From: an uncultured Stenotrophomonas sp.
Lineage (GTDB): Bacteria > Pseudomonadota > Gammaproteobacteria > Xanthomonadales > Xanthomonadaceae
Direction: 5' to 3'
Assembly (NCBI GenBank): GCA_913775725.1
Contig: CAJYNG010000016.1
Span: 1-46,295 of the forward strand
Length of the DNA: 46,295 nucleotides
Made by a program: the position numbers and the translations under genes. This document shows positions 16,621 through 23,518 of the stretch, piece by piece (the first letter of the stretch is position 1; the number at the start of each line of letters is the position of its first letter). Under the pieces are notes generated by a model. The model saw nothing but the letters and a program-made list of their open reading frames with translations. It was not told where the DNA came from and searched no databases.

Positions 16621-18216
16621 TCAGGCCTCCTGCAGCCCTGGCCGGCCGTGCTCCACCGCATAGCGCTTCCAGCTCTGCAGCGCGCCATTCGGCTGCATCA
16701 CTGTATCCAGCGTCTTCATGTCGCCGATCCACGCATCGCGGGTGACATCGCACAGCACGTAGCCCCGCTTGTCGGTGGTCGCCTTCAGATAGGGGCTATG
16801 CGCAAGCTGGTTCCTGGCATACGCGTCCACACCCTGGCCATCGGCGCCGGAAGTGATCGACGTGGCGAGGAACTCGCTGGAGATCACGCCCGAGTCACGG
16901 TGGTCCTGCACCAGATCGCTGGCATAGTGGCGATGCGCGTCGCCGCAGGCGGTCACCACGTTGCCGAAGCCCACCTTCTGGATGTGGTCAAGCAGGCGCC
17001 GGCGGCTGTCCAGATAGCCTGACCACTGGTCGTCTGACGACTGCACCACCCCGTCTTTCTCGCGCATGTAGTTGCCCAGCGCCACCTGGTGGGCGATCGT
17101 GTGCCAGCGTGGCGCAGCATCGGCCAGGCCGTCGAACAGCCAGCGCTCCTGCTTCGCCCCCACAATGCTGCGCTCCGGCGATTCCACCTCCTCACGCAGC
17201 GCCATGTTCACCTGCTTGCTGCGGTACTGGCGGGTGTCCAGCAGGTGCAGGTCCATCAGCGTGCCGTAGCGTGCGCGTCGGTACATCTGCATGTGGCCAT
17301 CGCGCGGGAATGCCGAACGGCGCAGTGGCATGTTCTCGTAGTAGGCCTGGAACGCCTGTGCGCGACGCAGCAGGAACACTTCGCTGGGCGTATCGTCCTG
17401 GTCTTCGGCACCGGCCCAGTTGTTGTCCACCTCATGATCATCGAAGGTGACGAACCACGGTGCCGACGCATGCGCGGCCTGCAGGTCGGCATCGCTCTTG
17501 TACTGGGCGTAGCGGCGGCGGTAATCGTCCAGCGTGTAGGTCTGCGGCCCGACATGATTACGCAGGTTGGTGAACGGCTGGCCGTTCATCTTACGCAGGC
17601 CCGGCTGGCTTTCGCCTTCGTAGATGTAATCACCGTAGTGGAAGACGAAATCCAGCGGCTCCTCGGCAATGCGCCGCCACGCGGTGTAGTGGCCTTCTTC
17701 GAAGTGCTGGCAACCGGCCACCGCAAAGCGCACGCGATCCACCACGGCCGTAGCTGCGGGCAGCGTGCGGGTGCAACCGACCGCACTGGCGTGCCCGCCT
17801 ACGGTGAAGCGGTACCAGTAGGGCCGTCCGGGCGCCAATCCGTCCAGCTCCACGTGCACGGCGTGGCCGAGTTCGGGATGCGCCATTGCCGAACCCTGGC
17901 GCACCACCTTGCGCATGCCATCGTCTGCTGCCAGTTGCCACTCGACCACCATCGGCCGGGTTGGCATGCCGCCACCGAACACCAGTGGCTCAGTTGCCAG
18001 CCGTGTCCACAGCACCATGCCATCGGGCGAAGGATCACCCGAGGCCACGCCCAGGGTGAACGGCGTGCTGGCGAACCGCGGCGAGGCCAGCAGATTGCGC
18101 GGGTTCAGCGCGGTGGCATCGGTCTGCGCGGCCAGCGCGTCCGCCATGCCCATCCAGGCAGCGGCGGCAGAGAGGCCGGCCAGGGCCAGGAATCGCCTGC
18201 GATTGATTGTCTCCAC
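16621..18216 (-). CDS. phoD: PhoD-family alkaline phosphatase / phosphodiesterase
   Basis: This 531-residue protein has a Tat signal (INRRRFLALAGLSAAAAW). It has an N-terminal PhoD domain (TLGVASGDPSPDGMVLWTRL) and the metallophosphatase motifs AGCQHF at about 167-172, HYGDYIYEG at about 193-201, TFDDHEVDNNW at about 257-267 and ACGDAHRH further on. PhoD releases phosphate from mono- and diesters outside the cytoplasm using Fe and Ca. The start is a GTG at 18216 with GAGG eight bases upstream. It begins 10 bp after the STN-receptor gene, so it belongs to the sigma/FecR/receptor operon. Confidence 0.92.
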   Translation of the reverse strand: METINRRRFLALAGLSAAAAWMGMADALAAQTDATALNPRNLLASPRFASTPFTLGVASGDPSPDGMVLWTRLATEPLVFGGGMPTRPMVVEWQLAADDGMRKVVRQGSAMAHPELGHAVHVELDGLAPGRPYWYRFTVGGHASAVGCTRTLPAATAVVDRVRFAVAGCQHFEEGHYTAWRRIAEEPLDFVFHYGDYIYEGESQPGLRKMNGQPFTNLRNHVGPQTYTLDDYRRRYAQYKSDADLQAAHASAPWFVTFDDHEVDNNWAGAEDQDDTPSEVFLLRRAQAFQAYYENMPLRRSAFPRDGHMQMYRRARYGTLMDLHLLDTRQYRSKQVNMALREEVESPERSIVGAKQERWLFDGLADAAPRWHTIAHQVALGNYMREKDGVVQSSDDQWSGYLDSRRRLLDHIQKVGFGNVVTACGDAHRHYASDLVQDHRDSGVISSEFLATSITSGADGQGVDAYARNQLAHSPYLKATTDKRGYVLCDVTRDAWIGDMKTLDTVMQPNGALQSWKRYAVEHGRPGLQEA

Positions 18217-18226
18217 GGCTGCGCCC

Positions 18227-21160
18227 TCAGTTGTAGATGATGTGGAAGTAGAAGAAGCGGCCGTAGTCGTCGATCTCAGTACGGAAGCGCCCGTTCGGAC
18301 CGGTGCTGTAGGTCGGCTGGGTGTTGAACAGATTCTTGGCCTCGTACTTCAGCGTCACGTGCTTGCTGACCTTGTGGCTGAAGGCCATGTTGAAGGTCAT
18401 GCACGGATCGTAGTAGGAATCCAGCCACTGGGTGTCGCCGAAGTCGACCAGCATCCGGCTGCGGTAGGTGCCGGACAAACGCAGCTGCGCGCTCTTCCAC
18501 GGCATGCGCCAGATCACCGAGCCATTGAGCGACCAGTCCGGCTGGTACAGCAGGCGGTCCAGGCGGCGCTCGGTGCCATCACTGATGCGGTAGTTGGTCT
18601 GGCCTTCCAGCCGCGTGGCGTTGAAGTACATGTCGAAGCGCTGGCGGCCCCACTGCAGGTTGCGGTTGGCCACCGCGAACTCGACGCCGCGCAGCGTGGA
18701 CTCATCGGTGTTCATCGGCTGGGTCACCCGGTAGCGCGTGTCACCCACGTTCTCGAAGGTGGTCAGGGTGTAGATGTCGTCCTTGATCACCTTGTCGAAC
18801 AGCGCCACCGAGACCAGACCGTTGTTGCCGTTGAAGTACAGGTCCCACGCCAGGTCGATGTTGGTGGAACGTCGCGGCTGCAGATCGGCATTGCCCTGCT
18901 TGATGGTGCAGAAGCCCCTGCCCTCCTCGTCATCGCCACAACTGGTGCTGGTGGCCTGGGCGATGTTGCTCGGCGTCGGCCGGCCCAGCGTGCGGCTGGC
19001 GGAGAAGCGCAGGCGCTGGTCCTCGGTGAGCTTGAAGGTTGCGTTCAACGAGGGCAGCAGATTGTTGTAGCCACCGCTGGTCGTTCGGAAGGCAGAGGTA
19101 TAGGTGGTGCCACCATCGTCGCTGAATGGACTGTAGGCATCAAAGCGGGTGTGGTCGTAGCGCAGGCCGCCGATCAGCAGCAACCGGTCCCAGGCGCAGT
19201 GCGCGGATACATAGGCATTGGTGATGTCCTCCACGTACTTGTAGTCGCCGGTGAAGTTGGCATTCGGATAAGCCTTGTTGTTGCTGCCCAGCGTCGGCGC
19301 CAGCTCCTCGTTCCACTTGCGGTTGTCGATCAGCGGGAAGCCCGGCACGCTGCCCAGCAGCGTCGAACCCGGGTACAGGTAATCGTTCAGTGTCGCGCTG
19401 CTCTTGTAGTAATCGAAGTCGATGTCCTGCCAGATCTTCAGGTGGCGGTACTCGGCACCGGCGGCCAGGCCGAAGCCGCGCGCATCGGCATCGATGTTGT
19501 AGCTGAAGTCGGCGCGCAGGTTGTCGATGCTCTCCTTGGCGTCGCGCGGCGAGACATAGGCCTGTGCCGAGTTGAGCTTGAACGCCGAGCTGGTCAGCAG
19601 GCTGGAATCGGAAACGGCCACCGCGTTGGGGAAACCGTGGCTGTCATTCTCGTAATCGACGAACAGATTGCTTGGGTAGGCGCGCACCCCCCAGTAAACC
19701 TGGTTGTTGTGGAAGGTCTCTTCGGTGTGGCCACCGCGCAGGGTCAGCCGCGAGCGATCACCGATATCCCAGTTGAAGCTGGCGATGGCACCGCGGTTGT
19801 TGCGGTCCCAGCGGTCGTGCCGGTTCTTGATGTAGATGCTGTTGATCTGGGTGGTGCCGCTGTCCCCGGTCTGGTTACGGATCGGAAACTTGGCATTGCC
19901 GTACAGATCGGTCTTGTTCATCGTCGAGTTCTCGTAGAACCGGTACGAGTACAGCAGCAGCGATGCGTAGAACGGATCATCCGAGGGCTTCCACTCGAGC
20001 TTGGCAGAGCCGCCGAAGTTGGTGATGAAGTTGGTATAGGTGCCGGTGCTGAAGTTGCCAGGCGCACGCAGCCCGTTCCAGCCCTTGGCCTCGTCCGGAC
20101 CCGTGGTACCGTCGGTGAGGTATTTGCCAGCATCGTTGTAGTAGTAGTTCGACTCCACCCAGCGCTTGACGCTGTTGCGCGAGCGCTGTTCATAGCGCGC
20201 CACCGCAACGATGCCGAATTCCTGGTCGGCGCCGAACTGGTTGGAGAACACCATCTTGGCGCTCTTGCCGAAGTGACCCAGGGTCTCGTGGTTGCCGCCA
20301 GCGCTGCGCTCGACGCTGGTCTCGGCGGTGGAATAGATGCCTGCCACATCGGCAAACACGTACTTGCCGGACCGGTCGAAAGCACTGCGGCTGATGATGT
20401 CGATCACGCCACCGATCGCATCCGGTGCCTGCTCCGCACTGAAGCTCTTGTAGATGTCGGTACGGGTGCCGATGTCGCTGGGAATCAGCTGCAGGTTGTT
20501 CATGCGCTCGCCGGAGCCACTGCCTCCCACGCTGGCAATCGCGATGCCATCGATGGTGGTGTAGTTGAGGTTGGCCTGTACACCGCGCACGGTCACGTAA
20601 CGTGGCTCACCGGCATCCTCCACCGCGCTCAGGCCTGGAGCGGCCATCAGGCTCTCGGCCAGAGTCTCGTCGCCGTAGCTGTCCATCTCGTCGTAGACCA
20701 CCGAATCCTTGATCACCGGCGAGGTCTTCTTCTGGTCGATCACCTCGTGCGCGGCAATCACCTTCACCGTGCCCAGGGTCGGCGCGACCACTGCCTCGGC
20801 CTCGCGCGGCCTCGGCGCGGCCGACTTCGGCTCGTTGCGCGCTGGCGCTGGATCGATGGCGATGACGTTGCCATCCACCACGGTGTAGCCCAGGCCGGTC
20901 CCTGCCAGCAGCGCGTCCAGCGCCTGCTTGACGGTGGCACCGCGCGGCACCGCGCCGGCCATGTGCACTTCTCCACTGCCCGAATACAGGAACTGCACGC
21001 CGGAACTGCGCGACAACTGCTCCAGTGCACGTGCCAACGGCTGCGCTGCGATCGGTGCCGAAACGCGGGCCTCGAGGCCATCGGCAGTGGCCGCAGCCGC
21101 CAGCGGCACGCTGCAGGGAGACAGGGCGAGGATGATCGACAGGTAGAGCGTGTTGCGCAT
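18227..21160 (-). CDS. TonB-dependent receptor with N-terminal STN signalling domain
   Basis: This 977-residue receptor has a signal peptide ending PLAAAATA. An STN (secretin/TonB short N-terminal) domain follows at about 33-103 (RALEQLSRSSGVQFLYSG, LLAGTGLGYTVVDGNVIAI). Then come a linker, a plug at about 130-260 (ETLAESLMAAPGLSAVED, VTVRGVQANLNYTTIDG, AEQAPDAIGGVIDI) and a beta-barrel. The STN domain is the part that contacts FecR-type anti-sigma factors in the periplasm, and sigma and FecR genes lie just upstream. PhoD lies 10 bp downstream, pointing to an organophosphate ligand. ATG at 21160 has AAGGA six bases upstream and is preferred over GTG at 21163. Confidence 0.93.
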   Translation of the reverse strand: MRNTLYLSIILALSPCSVPLAAAATADGLEARVSAPIAAQPLARALEQLSRSSGVQFLYSGSGEVHMAGAVPRGATVKQALDALLAGTGLGYTVVDGNVIAIDPAPARNEPKSAAPRPREAEAVVAPTLGTVKVIAAHEVIDQKKTSPVIKDSVVYDEMDSYGDETLAESLMAAPGLSAVEDAGEPRYVTVRGVQANLNYTTIDGIAIASVGGSGSGERMNNLQLIPSDIGTRTDIYKSFSAEQAPDAIGGVIDIISRSAFDRSGKYVFADVAGIYSTAETSVERSAGGNHETLGHFGKSAKMVFSNQFGADQEFGIVAVARYEQRSRNSVKRWVESNYYYNDAGKYLTDGTTGPDEAKGWNGLRAPGNFSTGTYTNFITNFGGSAKLEWKPSDDPFYASLLLYSYRFYENSTMNKTDLYGNAKFPIRNQTGDSGTTQINSIYIKNRHDRWDRNNRGAIASFNWDIGDRSRLTLRGGHTEETFHNNQVYWGVRAYPSNLFVDYENDSHGFPNAVAVSDSSLLTSSAFKLNSAQAYVSPRDAKESIDNLRADFSYNIDADARGFGLAAGAEYRHLKIWQDIDFDYYKSSATLNDYLYPGSTLLGSVPGFPLIDNRKWNEELAPTLGSNNKAYPNANFTGDYKYVEDITNAYVSAHCAWDRLLLIGGLRYDHTRFDAYSPFSDDGGTTYTSAFRTTSGGYNNLLPSLNATFKLTEDQRLRFSASRTLGRPTPSNIAQATSTSCGDDEEGRGFCTIKQGNADLQPRRSTNIDLAWDLYFNGNNGLVSVALFDKVIKDDIYTLTTFENVGDTRYRVTQPMNTDESTLRGVEFAVANRNLQWGRQRFDMYFNATRLEGQTNYRISDGTERRLDRLLYQPDWSLNGSVIWRMPWKSAQLRLSGTYRSRMLVDFGDTQWLDSYYDPCMTFNMAFSHKVSKHVTLKYEAKNLFNTQPTYSTGPNGRFRTEIDDYGRFFYFHIIYN

Positions 21161-21265
21161 CACGGGTCCTTGGAAGAGAGAAGGCAGCAGGCGCCGCTGC
21201 GTGGCTCGGCAGCGGCTTCTCCCAAGTAAGAGCCCGCATCCACCGAAGTGGAGAACGCGGATTCG

Positions 21266-21283
21266 ATGAATTTTTTCTGACAG
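21266..21283 (-). promoter_or_regulatory. Candidate PhoB box upstream of the STN receptor
   Basis: Read on the minus strand, CTGTCAG-AAAA-AATTCAT has the Pho-box geometry: two 7-bp half sites 11 bp apart with an A-rich spacer. It matches 6/7 in the first half and 4/7 in the second. It lies about 105 bp before the receptor start and after the FecR gene. It is weak evidence on its own, but it is the second such candidate in this phosphorus block. Confidence 0.35.
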
Positions 21284-21301
21284 TCCACGGCCACGTCGGC
21301 C

Positions 21302-22324
21302 TCAGCGACTGCCAACCCGCACGGTGTCGCCTTCGCGCTTCACCACGAAACGCGGGTCGCGTTCGAGGAAGGCCTGCAGCGCACCGATGCGATGCGCATC
21401 GAGACTGCCCGACAACCGTGCCGATGCCGCGCCTTCGTCCAGCACGCGGACCTGCACCTGGTTGTGCCGGTTGAAGGCAGCGGCTACCTCATCCAGCCGC
21501 TCATCCAGGAAGGACACCTTGCGTTGCTGCCAGTCCAGCAGCATCGACAACGGTACATCCAGCGACTCCACCGCATGACTGCGCGCGTCGACCTGCACCA
21601 CCCGGCCTTCGCCCAGTTGCGCAAGACGCCGGGTGTCCGCCCCCTGGCTCCATACCTCCACCTCGCCGGAAACCACGCCGATACGCGTGCCCTGCAACCG
21701 TCGGGACACATCGAACACCGTGCCGATATCGCGGATCTGCAACCCGTTCACCTGTACCTCGAAGGGCCGCCGGTCAGGAGCGATGTCGAACGTGGCCTCG
21801 CCCTGCAGCAGCTCCACTCGGCGGCTGAACCAGCCCATGCGCGCCCGCAGGCGGCTGTCCGCGTTGAGCCGCACCTGGGTCTGGTCGGGCAGCACCAGCT
21901 CACGCAGTTCACCATGGTCGGCACTGTACAGCTGCTCGGTGGGCATCAGCTGCGGAACCAGGCCCACACCGAGCAGGGCGATACAGGCTGCGGCGGCCAT
22001 CACCCACCAGCGCACACGACCGCGATGCGGCGCAACGCGCGGCGGCACGTGCGCGCTACCGAACAGCGGCACCACCTTGGCGGCTGCCTGCCGTGGCGGC
22101 ACCGGCGCCTCTTCAGGCAACGGCGATTGCAGCGCCTCACCGACCTGCCGGTGCACCGCAAGGGCATGCATATAGGCGCGCACGTGCTCCGGCGAGCGCT
22201 TCATCCAGTCCAGGAACGCAACCCGCTCGGCCTCGCCCAGTGTTCCGTCGCGATTGCGCAGGAACCAGTCCATGGCCTCGCAGGCGATCGTGTCGTCGAC
22301 CACGGTAGATGCGTTCCGGTTCAT
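21302..22324 (-). CDS. FecR-family anti-sigma factor
   Basis: This 340-residue protein has an N-terminal DUF4880 anti-sigma domain (EAMDWFLRNRDGTL, DWMKRSPEHVRAYM). One membrane segment lies at about 106-126 (WWVMAAAACIALLGVGLV). A periplasmic FecR domain follows (YSADHGELRELVLPDQTQVR, LLQGEATFDIA, GTVFDVSRR, GVVSGEVEVW), then a C-terminal STN-like part that docks the receptor. It holds the sigma factor inactive until the receptor signals. The ATG at 22324 overlaps the sigma stop by 4 bp, so production is coupled to the sigma factor. Confidence 0.93.
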   Translation of the reverse strand: MNRNASTVVDDTIACEAMDWFLRNRDGTLGEAERVAFLDWMKRSPEHVRAYMHALAVHRQVGEALQSPLPEEAPVPPRQAAAKVVPLFGSAHVPPRVAPHRGRVRWWVMAAAACIALLGVGLVPQLMPTEQLYSADHGELRELVLPDQTQVRLNADSRLRARMGWFSRRVELLQGEATFDIAPDRRPFEVQVNGLQIRDIGTVFDVSRRLQGTRIGVVSGEVEVWSQGADTRRLAQLGEGRVVQVDARSHAVESLDVPLSMLLDWQQRKVSFLDERLDEVAAAFNRHNQVQVRVLDEGAASARLSGSLDAHRIGALQAFLERDPRFVVKREGDTVRVGSR

Positions 22325-22836
22325 GTGTGCTCCCTGGCGCCCAGCGCCTTCCTGCAGGCCTCCAGCCCCTTGCCGATGTGCTTGCGCACCATGTGCACCG
22401 ACACCTGCAACTGCTGGCTGATTGCCGGGCAATCCAGCCCATCGCGGTAATGCAGCTCCATCACCCGCCGCGTGGTGGCCGGCAGCCGAGCGATGGTGGT
22501 GCGGATATCGTTCCAGCGCTGCGCACGCTCGAATTCGCCTTCGATGTCTTCTTCGCTTTTCAGCACTTCGGCCAGCAGATCGACATCTTCCAGCGGCGGC
22601 AGCGACGACCGCGCGCGCGCATGCTCGCGCGCCAGGTTGGCCGCCACGGTGAACAGGTAGGCTTCCGGGTTCTCGACCGCATCGGCATCCTCGCCGGTGC
22701 TGCGCAGCAGCCGCAGGTAAACCTCCTGCGCCAGGTCTTCGGCATCCTCGCTGGCCGAACCGCGGCGCAGGAAGAAGCCACGCAGCAGCCGACGCCGCAA
22801 CGCGTAGCTCTTCTCCCAGATCCTCACGCTGTTCAC
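22321..22836 (-). CDS. ECF sigma factor, FecI type
   Basis: This protein of about 171 residues has sigma region 2 (DAEDLAQEVYLRLLR, PEAYLFTVAANLAREHARA) and region 4 (IARLPATTRRVMELHYRDG, ISQQLQVSVHMVRKHIGKG). This is the pattern of ECF sigma factors of the FecI group, which are paired with FecR and a signalling TonB receptor. It should direct RNA polymerase to the receptor/phoD operon once released. The start is uncertain. I chose GTG at 22836; a TTG at 22905 with an over-close GGAGG is possible but gives a non-homologous extension. Confidence 0.88.
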   Translation of the reverse strand: MNSVRIWEKSYALRRRLLRGFFLRRGSASEDAEDLAQEVYLRLLRSTGEDADAVENPEAYLFTVAANLAREHARARSSLPPLEDVDLLAEVLKSEEDIEGEFERAQRWNDIRTTIARLPATTRRVMELHYRDGLDCPAISQQLQVSVHMVRKHIGKGLEACRKALGAREHT

Positions 22837-22973
22837 GGCCGGCCAACCACCCCAAGGCTGGAAAGCCCCGCAGGGTGACCGCCATCGATGACAGTGGCGT
22901 TTCAACCTCCGGCAGGCAGCCGCTAGAATGCCGCCCCTTCAATGTCCCGGCAGCCCGCACAAGGAGTGCTCCC

Positions 22974-23273
22974 ATCAACGCACGCACCGCCATCAACACC
23001 CTCAGCAGCCTGCTGTTCCTGCTGCTGGTCGCCCACACCACCGCCTACCAGCAGCAGATGTGGCCGCCCAGCCGGGTCATCCATGTGCATCCGGTAATCG
23101 TCGTCCTCGCCTATGCGCTAGGTGTGCTCACGCTGCTGCTGTGGATCGGTGGCCGTCGTACACCGGAACCCGCCCAACGTCTGGCGCGCTGGCTGCCCAT
23201 CGTCGCCTGGTGCCTGCTGGGCGTCGGCGTGGCGATCATCCCGATGTTCCTGCCTGGGCTGTTCCCGGCCTGA
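22974..23273 (+). CDS. Small three-helix membrane protein, possible ATC start
   Basis: A frame of about 99 residues encodes three hydrophobic segments: NTLSSLLFLLLVAHTTAY, then VIVVLAYALGVLTLLLWIGG, then LPIVAWCLLGVGVAIIPMF. A good ribosome site AAGGAG (22961-22966) lies seven bases before the codon ATC at 22974, where an ATG would be expected. No ATG, GTG or TTG is at that spot in frame. The upstream in-frame GTG at 22875 is antisense to the sigma-factor region and adds non-membrane sequence. The function is unknown. It is divergent from the sigma gene and upstream of aceE. Confidence 0.6.
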   Translation: MNARTAINTLSSLLFLLLVAHTTAYQQQMWPPSRVIHVHPVIVVLAYALGVLTLLLWIGGRRTPEPAQRLARWLPIVAWCLLGVGVAIIPMFLPGLFPA

Positions 23274-23518
23274 TCAGCGGCCGTGCCCAACGCGTCCGAC
23301 CATGATACGGCGCACGGCACCAACCCTTGCTTGCCAGAGACCCAAGCCCCGCCCGCCTACCGAAGCCCGGGGGGCAGGCCTACGCTTGTCTTCTCGGTGG
23401 CCGCCACGGTCGCCCTTCGCGTCACGGCCCCCGCCGTTGCGACCCCGCTCCAGTGCTGTGCGCCCTGCCGGTGTTGTCGCCCAGGCAGAAGTCCGACCGG
23501 CGCCCTCTGGAGACAGCC

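Noticed and set aside
17909-21229. 1106-residue open frame on the plus strand
   Set aside because: It is the antisense shadow of the STN receptor and part of phoD, produced by high-GC codon bias. It has no ribosome site or family pattern.
22837-22905. PhoB box before the sigma gene (CTGTCAT on the minus strand near 22887-22893)
   Set aside because: One half site is perfect, but no second half lies at the required 11-bp spacing.
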